From assembly GCA_963682025.1 (NCBI GenBank), contig OY821519.1:141217429-141281428 (forward strand): 64,000 nucleotides of DNA, written 5' to 3'. The notes beneath the pieces were generated by a model. It worked only from the letters and a program-made list of their open reading frames with translations, ran no database searches and was not told where the DNA came from. Position numbers and translations under genes: made by a program. The stretch comes from Cordilura impudica (lineage: Eukaryota; Arthropoda; Insecta; Diptera; Scathophagidae). Shown here piece by piece: positions 21,791-35,100 of this stretch. How positions within the stretch are numbered: the first letter of the stretch is position 1; every line of letters starts with the position of its first letter.

Positions 21791-22500
21791 ATATTTATGT
21801 ATGTTCTAAACCACATTTCTAGAACAAATGATGGAGCATATTTAGTTCCATTTGTCACCGCAAGTGGCATTGCAGATGGCGCTGCAGTCGTTTTTTAGTA
21901 AGCAAACTCAAACCTTTTCATGCAGTTTTCATTCACAATAATATCTTTTCATGCACAATAGTATGTTTTGTATCACCCTGTTTAGCAAACTCACATACCT
22001 TTTCGTGCACTTTTAAATATCATATATCATATATATCAAACTCACAAACCACAAGCCTTACTTAGAGTTGTTTTTTTTTTAAACTACCTCATCTTGTTAG
22101 GTAGCGTTTTTTCAACAGTCTAAAAGTATGCCACATATTTTTTCTTTTTATATGAAGGAATTAGTAATTATTTTGTGTTTTAATAAATTTATTTTTATAT
22201 TCATCGTATCCAATATTAGATAATAATTTAAAGAAGTTGTATATTTCTTTCAATATCATGTTGATATTTAAGAACTAATCCACGTAAAACAAAAATTCAT
22301 ACAATTATTATTTCAATATATTTTTGCTTCTTATTAGGTAGAATTATATCCAATTTTAATTTTTAGTATCGTAATTTAAATAACACTTTTCAGACTTTAA
22401 TATTTATTTACTAAATTTGTAAGATTGACTATAATTTTCTTACTAGTTTTAAGAACAAAACACTCATATTCGTTTAATATTAGTATGTTTAATTTATTTT
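21791..22500. other. AT-rich DNA, no gene seen
   Basis: No supported feature. Confidence 0.4.
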
Positions 22501-22519
22501 ATTATCGTTTTGTCGACAA

Positions 22520-23905
22520 TAAAATGCAATATCAGCAAAATATTGCTTTATTTTTTTGAATTTACATTGTTAATATTTGTTTGTTTGAAAACATCAATGA
22601 AAAACAGTAACAAACAGTATATCTTATATCTAAATACATACATTGAATCAGAAAAAAAAAATTTTTTTTTTTCAAACCAACTTTTCAAACAAACATTTTC
22701 TAAAATCGTTGAGTTTGAAATTATTCAGGCTCAAGATCAAATGTTTTTTAATTTAAATAAAGCAAAAAAAAAAAAAATGGCACATTTGTTTCAAAAATTG
22801 ATGTACATACCTATACTCTGCATGACAGCTGTTTCGGGAAGAGTCGTAACCAAAAGCAGTAGATAGTTTGTTTGGTAAAAAGTTAAATTCATACATATAT
22901 ATTTGCTGAAAACAACCAAGCGAATTCAAGCAAAAGTTATACTATTTAAGCCTCTTCCAATATAACAAACTAAAATATAAAACAAATTTTAAACAAGTAC
23001 ACATATGAGTACACATTGCATATTACAATATACATAATTGTTTTTAAAAAACTAATAATTAAAAATTGAAAATCAAAAAACTTCATACCTCTATTATTTT
23101 TTCAAAATAAGAACATGTTTAAAACATTGTTTAAGATTTCTTTAGTATATCAGTTGTTTTATCATTCAAGTCTGTTATTAGTTTGATATGTATCATGCTT
23201 TCAATTTTTTTTTTTTTTTCTACACAAAATAGTAAATCATTGTGTATTGTAGATATTATAAATCTAATCCCAATTTATAGCCTAATGGTGAATCATCTTA
23301 TACATATATCATTAACATTAAAATCTTCAATGTTTTTAACCCATTCAAAGTTTTTATATGGAAGATAGTGTCAGATGGTATAACTATATAAATTGTTAAC
23401 ATCTCTAATATTCTAGTTTTATATGAAAATGTTAAAATGTTTGTTATTATTTTTCATTGACGTTTTCAAACAAACAAATATTAACAATGTAAATTAAAAA
23501 ATAAAACAATATTTTGTTAATATTGTAAAAATTTAATTTTTTAATTGTGTATTTTTTTCATTTTATACTAATTAAAAACTAAAATTAAAAATTCAAAATG
23601 AAAAACTAAAATTAAAAAATTAAAAATTGAAAATTAAAAAATAAGAATCGAAAATTAAAAACTAAAATTAATAATAAAAGTTAAGAAAATAAAAGGTGTA
23701 AAAAAAATGTGTAATCAATAGACTTACGATTAAAGATTTTAGAAAATGCTTGTTTGAAAAAAAAAATTTTTTATGATTCAATGTATTTAGATCTAAGATT
23801 CATCAAATATATACTGTTTGTGGTTGTTTTTCAGTGACGTTTTTAAACAGACAAATATTAACAATGTAAATTCAAGAATAAAACAATATTTTGTCAATAT
23901 TGTAG
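22520..23905. repeat. Fold-back repeat: inverted arms 22520-22660 and 23755-23905 with a third arm near 23445-23525
   Basis: The left arm holds ACATTGTTAATATTTGTTTG and GAAAACATCAATGAAAAACA. The same sequence recurs inverted at 23820-23880 (AAACAGACAAATATTAACAATG) and again at 23450-23520. Between them lie homopolymer runs and AAATTAAAAA-type simple sequence. It looks like a fold-back/MITE-like element with a duplicated right arm. The open frames over it are low-complexity artefacts. Confidence 0.6.
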
Positions 23906-23915
23906 AAATTGCACT

Positions 23916-24434
23916 TTGCCGTTGGCAAGTCAAATTTTTGAAAAAATCCCTACAAAAAGTGAAAAATCCATACACTTGACATCACTGGATGTGATATACA
24001 CTCATATTAGTAAAGCTTTTGATAGGGTGGATCATAATATTTTACTTCTCAAACTAAGACTCATTGGCATACATGAATCTATTATTTTGTGGATTGAATC
24101 GTATCTCACGTTTAGATCTCAAAGGGTCATGTTTCGCAATATTGAATTTAAAATTATTGGTGTTACTTCTGGGGTTCCCCAAGGCAGTCATTTGGGCCCG
24201 TTATTGTTATTACTATTCGTAAATGATCTTCCGACTGTAATTTCCAATTGCAACGTCCTTATGTATGCAGATGATGTTAAGTTATTTCACAGTTTCAATG
24301 ACATAAATGGTCATATTACTCTTCAGCGTGAACTTGTTTTATTAGAAATTTTTTTTCTAAAATTAGATGCTCAATTGAATCCTAGGCTAACCGGTACCTA
24401 CCAAATACACATTTGTCGATACGGTAGTAGGTGA
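23916..24434 (+). pseudogene. Non-LTR retrotransposon reverse transcriptase fragment
   Basis: The plus-strand frame contains HISKAFDRVDHNILLLKLRL (first catalytic Asp), SGVPQGSHLGPLLLLLFVND and NVLMYADDVKLFHSF with the YADD active site. It corresponds to the RT palm of CR1/jockey-group LINEs. No endonuclease is fused in frame upstream. It starts directly after the fold-back repeat and fades near 24370. Confidence 0.85.
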
Positions 24435-25390
24435 GGATCAATCCGTCAATTATCCATATACTAATGGTGAACGGAAAGAACGGAGCTTACATCAATCGAA
24501 TATATGTAATGGAACCAGTCTGTGCGTAAAGACGCCGATGCCAAATGTGATTTAAGCAGCAATAATTAACGGAAAAAGCAAGGAAGATGTTATGATTCCA
24601 ATTCGCGTTACCAATTACAATCAACAAAGCACAAGGATAATCGTTAGTGTCGCAGGATTACTCTTTGAAAATCCATGTCTTTCTCATCAAAAATAAAACT
24701 ATTGTGTATCAGCGAGGATCGGAATAAAAAAATATAATGATGGAACAATTTTAACTTTTTATTTATTTATTCATTCATGGAATGAACATAGGAAATATTG
24801 ATTAAGGAAAATTTTGATGTCATAGCGAAGCACAATAGGGCATACTAGTTCTTATCAAAAATAACATAAACGTCACACAGCATTCTACATCCATTGGAGA
24901 CTTACTGTTCCAGTCTGTAATTATCGACGTGGTAGAGAATTACAGATAACATATATATACAAGGATGATCATTCGAATCTGACCACTTCTATCGTTAACA
25001 TCTCGTTCTCCAATAATGCACATCATCTCTTATTGGGTGATCTGAATTCACAGAATGCTTTATGGGGTTTTATTTTCAATTTATCCAACTGTACCATCTG
25101 GGAAGCTTTTGCAGACTAAAGATATGGTGGTCCTAAATGATGTTATCCCCAACTTACTTCTGTTGACGTATCCATATCTAGTAGTGACTTTGCTCCGGGT
25201 GTGGTTTGGTGCTATTTGCCCATGCCAGAAGTTGGAGATCACTTTCCCATTGTTTCAGGATAAGAAGGCTGATTCGAGTCGTTTTGACCAGAGGACATTT
25301 CAAGCAGCTGAGCAATTTGAAAAGACATCAAATATCAATAAAGAAGATCACAAGTATGAAATAATGGTTTATTTCAAAAATCGCTAAATT
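24435..25390 (+). pseudogene. LINE endonuclease (EEP) fragment and unassigned DNA
   Basis: Near 25020-25140, across frames, the plus strand reads LLGDLNSQNALWGF and MVVLNDVIPN, matching the GDFNxHxxxWG and DLVVLND boxes of the endonuclease of jockey/R1-type LINEs. The frame 25055-25387 includes this out-of-phase tail. 24435-24880 is unassigned, though it has a shifted frame resembling retroelement coding. Confidence 0.5.
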
Positions 25391-25639
25391 AACCCGTTTG
25401 AGACAGGCAGCCTGGAAATTATTTAGAAGTCAAATTATTTAGTTTGGCAACTGGAAATGACTGTGCATGTGCAAAAGAAAAAAGGGATAAGTAAAATTGC
25501 GAAAATGATGATTGATTGATGATTCATAACTTTCCAACCATTTGCATCAACAACAACAATTTATCCCATCCTAAATTAATTGCTGACAACTGCTTGTTCA
25601 ACGTGTTTAGTTAGTTTTGATGAGGCTTTTGATCCTGAA

Positions 25640-26015
25640 ATTTTTAATACTAAGAGATCTCTTGATATTGACTATTTACCTCAGTCTTCTCCTCATTTCT
25701 AGAATTGAACTAAACGAAACTTTGAGGACTTTATTTATGTATTCCGTTACACCTCTGTGACCTTTATGGCAATATTTAGTTTTTTTTCGCAGGATTGAAA
25801 GACTTCAATGTTGTCACCAATTCCCAAACCTGCCAAAAAGCCCAATCTCTTTGTTGGCAGTTATTTCAAAGATACTTTAGAAGATCTTGCCGATGTGATT
25901 TTGGAAATTTATAATAGAAAACATTTCTAGTAATTGTCATCAGTTAAATAGAAGACATAGCTTGGTTCTCTCTGAAGATATAGAAAAGACATTCTACAGA
26001 GTAGTTTTAACATAT
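25640..26015 (+). pseudogene. LINE reverse transcriptase N-terminal fragment (jockey-like)
   Basis: Plus-strand pieces: SPIPKPAKKPNLF, then RHSLVLSEDIEKTFYRVVL, fitting the jockey IPKPxKxP...SYRPISLL and LDIxKAFDxVW regions with many lesions. The mariner relic at 26020 cuts it. Confidence 0.45.
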
Positions 26016-26019
26016 ATCT

Positions 26020-26480
26020 TACGAGGACGGTCCCAGAACAACTCGACCTGACAAAGAAAACACAACAAATTTGCCAACAATTTTCTTTATTTCACAATTT
26101 TCATAGGGATATTCAATAGTAGAATTGTCTAGTTCCTTAAAATAGCCATCAACCGCAGACTACCTCTTCATTGTTGGCAAATCTAGTACCACCGAACAAG
26201 TTTTTCAAGTGTGGAAAAAGAATATTATCCGAGGATGCTAAATCTGGCTAATAAGGTGATGTAAACTTATGCATTGTGTAAACTTATGCATTGTCTTGAT
26301 GATACAACACTTTATTTTTCGCCGAATGCTGCCTTTTTTCCTTAGTTTCATCAATTAAACGCTACTATATATAATAATCACCGTATATTTTTATCCTTCT
26401 TGAATATAATCAACAAAAATCAACCTACGCGTATCCCAAATAATAGACACCATAACCTTGCCTTACAAATTTACCCAAAG
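26020..26480 (-). pseudogene. mariner transposase relic
   Basis: The minus strand shows FPHLKNLFGGTRFANNEEV near 26230-26170, the residues after the third catalytic Asp of mariner transposases, and LFGIRVG-like residues near 26430 (mariner VFWDxxGI segment). The end sequence near 26020 (TACGAGGACGG) resembles a mariner inverted repeat. It is heavily degraded. Confidence 0.6.
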
Positions 26481-26825
26481 ATCAGCGCCAGCCCGAGCAT
26501 TTGCGGCGCCCTAGACCAAGGGTCTAAATAGTGCCGCATATTTTTTTAACCATCAAAAAAAGGAAAAACTAAAAACAATATTTTGTTTAACCTAAATTAT
26601 GAATTATTAAAAAAAATATTTTTATTTTTATATTAAACTCCCAATTTTTATTTTAATATAAAACTCTAATGGATCATTTTCGGTTGTTCCCCACACCGCT
26701 TATAAGGTAATGTTTTGATCAATAAATATGACTTTTATGATCAAACAATATAAATACGCAAATCAATAAGAACTGGCGATATATTTTCAGGACTCTACAC
26801 CAAATGGGAACTTTCCTTTTAATCC
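26481..26825. other. No gene seen
   Basis: AT-rich spacer between the mariner and Merlin relics. Confidence 0.4.
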
Positions 26826-27370
26826 CTGACGAACTCTCCTAAATTGTATTTGTGTTTTTGCCATCGTCTCTGACAAATCCGACAGAGTGATTTAGCACTT
26901 CATAATTATAAAAGTTAACGTTATTGATGCCTCGATACGCCTTCCACCCATCAGTTACAATTGTGGAGCCCGGCAAAACACGTCTCAGTATTATTTCTTG
27001 TAAAGTTTTAGTGTCCCTCCTAACGACTACCTCCAAAAAAATTTTCCTCTCAGGTGTTCTTTCGGTACCAGTAAACAGCCAAACGCCTTGCACTCAATAT
27101 CCTCGGTGATATTTTCTCTTACCGAACCTTGACTCGTCAAATTCGACCACTATTCCAGGACCTGCAATTATCACATTATTTGGGCTTAAATTTCGGAAAA
27201 GGGTTAAATGTCGTGTAACTGCCACCGACTCAAATCCGAAATGAGCAGTGATGCTGCATGAAGCACTTCGTTTAACTTTAATCTATTACATCGCAACCGT
27301 GTTGTCGTTTTAAAGCTCATCGGCGACTTACATTTCTCAACAGAAGAGCATTTTCATCTTGCAATATTTT
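26826..27370 (-). pseudogene. Merlin (IS1595/ISXO2-like) transposase relic
   Basis: Minus strand: VVEFDESRFGKRKYHRGY near 27150-27095 with the first catalytic Asp, then the frame 27093-26839 with QGVWLFTGTERTPERKIFL, then STIVTDGWKAYRG (second Asp) and LNHSVGFVRDDGKNTNTI (the catalytic Glu that should follow at NTIE is lost to a stop). This residue series is diagnostic of the Merlin superfamily, animal relatives of bacterial IS1595-group insertion sequences. It is broken at both ends. Confidence 0.85.
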
Positions 27371-28085
27371 GCCGCTAATTCTGTTATTATATATTTTTTT
27401 AATTATTAAGTCAGATTGTTTGATCAGAAAAGTCATATTCATTATCAAAATATTTCCTATTTGGGATGGGAGGGACAATTGCAAATCAATATATAAAATT
27501 TCTTTATACCAAAATAAAGAATAGGGAAACTAACCACTTACTAAACGATTCACTCTGTGTAATGTTTGCGTGTTTCTTTATCTATTTTATTTTTATTTAC
27601 ACAAAAAACTTTTTCCGAGCTTTCATGTCTGCAAAATTGCTGAATTTCGTTGGTTTGATAAACTAGTTCACAGGCGTAATGTGTTTAGTTATCATTCTTT
27701 GTATTCCAAACAAATCTCAAATATTGTAAAATGCAAAGCCTACTATGTGATACATATGAATTTTTTAAATAACGAACAAAAAAGAAAATAATTTTTTTTT
27801 ACATATTTCCTCATAATTTTAAGTATTGATTTAATTTGTTTTTATACATGGCGTCCCTATTTGCCAGTCGCCCCGAGCCATGGCCTTACGTCTAACATAA
27901 TCCATCATATAACAAGCCAAAATACAGCAACAACTTTGGTAGGAACCAGTGCGTTATGGTAGCACGTATAAGAGTAAGATAAGGTGTTTTTAATACTGAG
28001 CATTATTATGAGAGAACAGATCCTCTAAAATGCTATTCTTGCAACGTTTTCCGAATTTTAACTCTAAACTGATCAACCACTGCAA
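27371..28085. other. No gene seen
   Basis: Spacer with AT-rich frames (e.g. 27466-27666) that show no domain; treated as non-coding. Confidence 0.4.
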
Positions 28086-28430
28086 AGTTACTTGATTTAT
28101 TTTCTGATTACAATTTATCCATCATAAATAATCTAACCCATAAAAACAAAGTTTCAGATCGATCGGATGAGAGGAAGTGAGGTTTTAATCTCTCCGTGAC
28201 TGTGCGTGACTATGCGTCAAAGTTAATCTTTTCTCTCGGCAAGTCTATCGCCCAAGTTTCAGATCGATCAAATAAGGGGAAAGGGATTTTAAAGCACTCC
28301 GTGATCTATAGTCACAACAAGACCATGGGCCAAGTTTCAGATCAATTGGATGTGGGGGAATGGGGTTGCCCCATGGCAGACAGACAAACAGAGAGTATGA
28401 GTTAAAAGAAAGAGTTTAAAATAGTCTTCA
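28086..28430 (-). repeat. Interspersed repeat with (GTCT)n tract, copy 1
   Basis: Matches 62570-62905 in inverted orientation, sharing the blocks GTCACGCACAGTCACGGAGTG, CAAGTTTCAGATCxATTGGA and the GACAGACAGACA tract at about 28377. A tetranucleotide GTCT tract inside a short repeat is a known feature of DINE-1-type Helitron derivatives in flies, but no Helitron end is proven here. Confidence 0.55.
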
Positions 28431-28499
28431 AAAAGGTTAATATCCGTGATGTATAAGGCCATATTGTATTGTATTTTTTATTTTTGTTAAGCTCACTTT

Positions 28500-28790
28500 A
28501 ATGAAAATCTATTTCTTGTTTTTATACCCTCCACACCTCTGTACAGAGGGTATTTATCAGTTTGTCAATCCATTTGTAACTCATTGTAATAAATTCCGGA
28601 GAGCCAATAAACTATATATTCATTCTTGATCCTTATAAAAGGAGAAGTCGATTTGGCGATGTCCGTTTGTCTGACTGTTCTATTGAAAACATTTTTCTGT
28701 CCGCGATAGGTCGCAGCAGTTTGGTAACAAACGAAAATGTAATTGCATGTGTTTACATATATGCTCATTACATTTAATAATTGCTTTCAA
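28500..28790 (+). repeat. TTATACCC-type interspersed repeat fragment
   Basis: Starts TTATACCCTCCACACC at 28520 and contains GGCGATGTCCGTTTGTCTG. It is related to the better-preserved copies at 48140, 49938 and 54946. Confidence 0.45.
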
Positions 28791-29153
28791 TTAAAAAATT
28801 TTTTTTTGTCTTTTATAACATTGTGTTTCGAACACGGGTATAGGGTATCAAAGATTCGACTCAGCCGATATTAACTCTTACTACGTTGTTTTTTTTTTTT
28901 TTTTTTTTTTTTGGACTCAATTAATATGAAATTATTAGACATTAAAATCTTATAATTAGTCGAGGTCTGGTTACCCGGCGCCTAGAGTTTATATATTATA
29001 ATTTAACTGTGGGGAATATATTTGAAATAAATAAATTTTTGAAACAAATATTTGATATTTTACGAACTGGATATGCGGAAAGCTAAGAAATGAAAAATAT
29101 TTCTAAAAAAAAAGTTCAAAATATATCTTGTTATATTCAATGTATAGGAAATC

Positions 29154-32100
29154 ATGCCCTCCACACCCAAAAAAAAGCAGGGCTCTAATGGTGCTCCACC
29201 AGTAAGAAATTTAAAAATTTTATTACGTCTTCCAATCAAAATTCCATAAAAGTTATATTGGTCAAATGTGAATTGTTGAAAGACAATAAAATAGTTACGC
29301 TCATCACTAACTGATATGTAACGCTAGCATTGCATAAATGGTTTATGAACACGATAAAACTTAATATTACTATTTTTATTCCCTAAAATATGCTTTAATC
29401 CTTTTTTATTTTAAATATTTTGTTATCAACATTAGTAGTTAGTATTTCGTTTCAAATTCGTATAATTCAAAGTAGGGTATGGGCCAAAGGGCTGCAAATT
29501 AAATTAAATTGTATCTATAATATTAATAGGTAAGGCGATTTCTTGTGACCGATATAAAAATTTTAGTTACCAACCTATTTTGACCAAAAATACCTCATTT
29601 GAAAGGTATTTCTTTTTAACTGTCCACCAGATTTACAGATTTGCACTGTCTGGAACAAATCTCATTTAAAGTTGCTATTAACGCATACGTAAAACATATA
29701 CTGTGTGTGTGTTTATTATAAATATCAAAACTCCCGTGTTGAATTGTTAATTAGCTAGAATTGAGTGGCATACCTTTAGGCTCTTATAAAATTATTTATT
29801 AAATGAAATAAAATTTCCTAGAATTTGCACTCGAATTTCGAGGGCTGGGCTCTGCTAGTAAAGATAAATATTTTTATGATTGTGTTTAGTTTACATTTTA
29901 ACTATTTTCAGTGATTCTTTTTGAGCAAATATGAACAAATAAAATTAAATAACATATTTGGTCAATAGCCTACTTTGAATTTTACTAATTTGAAACGGAA
30001 TATTTCTTAGAGTATAATAAGTGGATTAAAGCGCTTTGTATATATTTTAGCTACTTTCTACAAATTTGCCTCAAAGAGGAGAAGATAGTTCTGGCATTCT
30101 CGGATTCGAACTACGTGATATACGTAAAGAAATCGTCAATGCTAAAAAACGCAAATGCATGTACTGCAAGGAAAATAGTGCTACAATTATGTGCGCAACA
30201 TGTAAACAGTATTTCCATTTGATCTGTGGTCATACCAACATATGCATGTTTCAATTTATTGGCCAATTTAAATCATACTGTCATGCATGTACACCACCCG
30301 ATGACGAACAGATGCGTGTTATTAAGGAAAAATTTACAAATGAAAGCGAAATACGTTGTTTCATTTGTTTGCTTCAAATGGGCAGATACAATAGCACACG
30401 ATGGATATATGCAAAATGCTGTGGAACTGGTTATGCCCATAGTAAATGCGTGAAGAGTTATGCACTATGCGCTGGTTATTATCTCAAATGTATTTGGTGC
30501 AAAAACCCACAATTTCGTGAGGACGTCAAATATCAAGGAGTATTTGTTCCAGATCGAGATGCTAATTGGGAAACAGAGAGGGGAGCTTATCGAGACTTGC
30601 ATCGCGTTAATCGTCGTTGTGATATGGAAACTTGTTATTGTCCAAAGGGCAGACATTACATCAACTGTAAGTAACTTATTGATTTGTTTAAGGTACATCA
30701 AATCCATTCTACGTCTGTCTAAGTAGCGGCCAACATTGGACAATAGGGGTGCAAAACAAATTTTAAAAAATAACATACGAGGGCGAATTGATATTGAAGC
30801 TACCTAAGTAGAAAAAAACATTTTTTATTTTCAAAAACCATTTATTTCTCAACATAGTCTCCTTTTACTTCGTCACACTTAGTAAGACGATGTTCAAACT
30901 TTTTTATACCATGTGAATAATACGATTTCGGGAACCCCTCAAAATACGCGTTAATTTCGGTAATCACTTCATCGTTTGAGATGAATCTTTTTCCTGCGAG
31001 CCATTTTTTCAAGTTTGGAAACAGGAAAAAGTCACTCGGAGCTAAATCTGGACTATAAGGTGGATGATCAACCAATTCGAAGTGTATTTCGCGTAATTTT
31101 AGCATCGTATCAAATGCTGTGTGAACCGATGTGTTGTCTTGAAGAAAGATCACTTTTTTCTTCTTAAATGTGGTCGTTTTTTCTTGATTGCATCAATCAA
31201 TTGATCCAATAATGCACGATAATACTTTTCTGTGATTGTGGATCCTTTTTCAAGATAATCGATGAGCAATATTCCGTGTGTATCCCAAAATACAGTGGCC
31301 ATAACCTTGCCAGCCAATTTCACTGCCTTCGCCTTCTTCGGAGCACTTCCACCAGCTTCCACCCATTGTTTCGATTGATTTTTGGTTTCAGGTGTGTAGT
31401 GGTGGACCCACGTTTCATCAACAGTTATTAATCGACGCCAAAAATCAACAGGATTACGCTTTATCATGCCCAAACACCGCTGTGAAGTGGTCTGTCGAAT
31501 AATGGGAATTTTTTAATGTTACACTCAAAAAAATTTTTACAATAAAAAAATAGTAAAATCAACTGGAGATTTTGCTATTATTACTGAAAAATTAAAAATT
31601 TTTTGTTGTTAAATTTGCAAATTTGTTTATACTCAAAGAATATTTGCACTTAAAAAAAAAACGTTAATAATATTATCTAAAAATCTTGCTATTACTACAG
31701 AAAAATTTATTATTTTTTGCTGTCAAATTTGATAATTTAAAAAAACATTTTAAAAATAAAAACTGCAATAGTTTTTAATTGCATTTGTAACAATGGTAGA
31801 TTCTGTTTATTATAATTTTTTACTAATACGATGTTTTTCTTACTTAAATAACAATGAAAGGCAATTATAATTATTATTCATTTGACTCAAATATTGATTG
31901 CAAATATTCCATATTTTGTTCTGTATTATTTCTGTTCTTTAGTAGTTTTTTGACTTCTTCATCTAAATCCCGATGTTCCACTTTCTATTGATTTCGAATA
32001 CTGGAGATGAATGGATTTGACGTTGCCAATAATATATTAAATAGATCTTCATTTGTGGAATTTCGTGAAATTTTTATAGTATTGTGCTCTATAAAATCTC

Positions 32101-35100
32101 TAATCCTTATTCCTTTTTTCCTGAGCCTCCTCTGATAGATCTCCAAGTAGCACCAAATGATATTTAATGACATCTTCTCCATGATAAAGGATTTTGTGAA
32201 CTGTTGCAGACATATTTCTCCATGGGTAGTAGTTGTATATATTTTTGCAGTTTCCTTAGCATAATCTCCAAATTATCTAGAGTCAATTTCATCATTGCAC
32301 GCAAGTACTTCTAGGATTATTTTAAATCTGAAAATAAGGTTTAAATCCACTCCTGTTATTGCAGATGCTGTTTCTGGATCTGAAAAGAATCTTCTTGCGG
32401 TATTGCCATCATTTGTATTGCCTGACCCTTGTTTTGGCTGATCTATAATCAATCCAAATTTGCGATATTCATCTTGAACATGTTTCTTTTTTGAACTTCT
32501 TAACTCTTTGTTGGTTTCGTTGTTTCTTATTGATCCTAAAGACCCGAAATCCAAATCATAACTGATTTTTAGTATGTTTTCCATAAGTCAGTCGTATTCT
32601 TGCATGCAGTGGTGATAATCCAAATTCATATGCATCGGAATTATTTAATGATGATTTTGTCGGGACTTGGTTTAATTGGCTTGATGTTGCTTGCCATATA
32701 ATGCAGCTGGATGCAGCCTTCGTGTTAGTCAAAGCCTGACCTACTTTTCCATCTATCATTGTCAGCACAAATTGGTAGCTTACTTCAATTTGCTGCCTAT
32801 CTAACTGTAATTGTAATAGCTGTAGTGTTGCGATTTTGGCCTTGATATCACTAATTTCTTTGTTAATGGCATCATGAGTTCCTTTTTTGAATTCAAATTT
32901 GATTCGCCTGCAGTATTTCATAGAAGATGGTGTCTCATTATTCCAAATATCCATTGTTCGCGTTGTACTAGTCGAAGGCTCTGAATCTTCTAAAATCTTT
33001 TTCAATTGCAATGGTACAAATGATACCATGAACATATCTGAGTCCGAAATATTTTCACATACTACTTGTTTGTATTGTTTCTGTCCCGAAGGACCATCAC
33101 ATCCCCATTTACAAAAAAGAATTAACTTTGTGTTTCCATATTTCTTTAACCCACTTTTCTTTTATTGATTGAAGCAAGCGTTCCGCTATGTGATCAAGTA
33201 GAGATTGTAGTTGTACCTCTGCCGAAATTGGTATGATTGTAATAGTGTCCTTTGATGGAAAACAGTCCATTTTAGCAGCGGTTATGTGATGATATGCTGG
33301 ATACATATTTGAGCCTTTTTCAATCATACGCAATCTGAGCTGAATATATTGCTGTTTTGTTAATTTCAAATCCAGAAATAATGCTAATGCCTCCTCATTT
33401 GTGAACTGTTTTGCATCGCTCGGAGTTGGTATACTTTTAAGAATCCGTTTTGTTCTCAACTGGACTAGATTTAACAACTTTTTCAATTATATCCACTTTT
33501 GTTAATTGGTTCTGTGATCGTAGTTGATGTAGGAAAGATTCTTTTATATTTGTACCACCAATTTCATCGTTAACATCTTTAAGTTTCCGTCTCTTAGATC
33601 TATCGCTGCAGTTGTCCAATGATTTGCGAGGTCTTCCAGCCTTATCTTGCTTTACTGTTTCTGCAGCGACAGTAAGTTGGCCTTCTAACCAGTTTGCACT
33701 TTTAATATAAAAATTTTGTTTACTGTAGCTTTGTAGCGTTTTTTAGTGCTTTGACGAAATTAGATAATTGCTCTTGTATTTCGGTGCTACACGACTTTAG
33801 GTTTAATTTTATTTTAACGTAACTAAGAACATCTTTCTGGTTTTTGTTTCTAAAATACTCTTCGGCCAATTCTTTATAACTGAAGCTCTCCATATTTTTA
33901 TTTGCGACTGTTATTGCTGAAATATATTAGAGTAATTGAGTTTGTATTCAAATGTCGCTTTCTTATAAGCCTTCTCATAAGCCATCATACTATGTTTCTA
34001 GGTAAAATAAAAAGGTAAGAAAATGGCATTAGTGCATTACTACCTAAAATAATATCTTAAAAACCCACTATACAAATGAATTACCTGTGTGTGTTTTCCT
34101 TACTACTTGCATTAGTGCATTGTTAGGTAAAATAAAAAGGTATAAAAAAAGGTATGATAATAAAAAAAAAACCAGGTTACTAATGAATTACATCCTCTGT
34201 GTATTGACATTCTCACTTACACATATATAATGGTAACAGAACAAATAATGACTATTATAAGCTATAAAATACCTGAAGCACAAATTTAATACACCATTGT
34301 ATACGAGCACTTATAGGGCTGTTTAAATTATCGTAATTTGAATTTTTTTTAGAGTAATTTCATTAAAATGAAAAAAGTGTTCTACCCATGGGTCGTCACG
34401 GGTGCAAAAGTATATATAGGGTTAAAGAGGACACTTTCACATTTCTCCAGGTGGTATTTGTTTCTTGTTCCCTTTTGTTCCCTAGAAGATCTATTCCACT
34501 AAAGTTGAAATTTGAGTTTAACCTAATTTTTTGGCTACCTTAATTTGGATATATTAGCTACAGAAAGGCGTTAAAATTTTAAAAATCGGTGTAAAAAAAT
34601 TAGACTTTTGGCCAATGAAATCAAAATTTCAGCCACAGTACAGCGCCAGGCAAAATTTCATTGGTTCTAATTTAAATAAAACAAATATTTTTATTTAAAT
34701 GGTGCGTGACTTAGCACTCCTTGTGGTTTTAACTTATGAAATCAGCAGTCATTAAGCAGTTTTAAGCATTGGTAGATGCGGGTATTGAGTAGGTTCCATG
34801 CTAGATGGTTCGGGTGAGACTCTTACTTTTTTAAGTAGTTTGCACTATGTCTAATGATTTCGCATTTTACTAAAGAAACATTTAAGTCTGTGCAAAAGTG
34901 AATTTCCCACGTGCAATGGTGGCGCCTGTAATCATTTTGAAAATCTTGTTTTGGCATCTTTGTATTCCCTCTATGTTAAAGGCTGAGGCGGTTCTCCATA
35001 ACTGAATACAATCGCAACATATAGGCTTGTAAATCAAATAATTCAAAAGCTTACAATCGAGACTTAACTTTGGTTTATGTGTGTTAGTGTTACCTCTATA

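Noticed and set aside
26826..27370. Bacterial contamination (IS1595-like protein)
   Set aside because: The frame is decayed and embedded in AT-rich fly repeats; animal Merlin transposons explain it.
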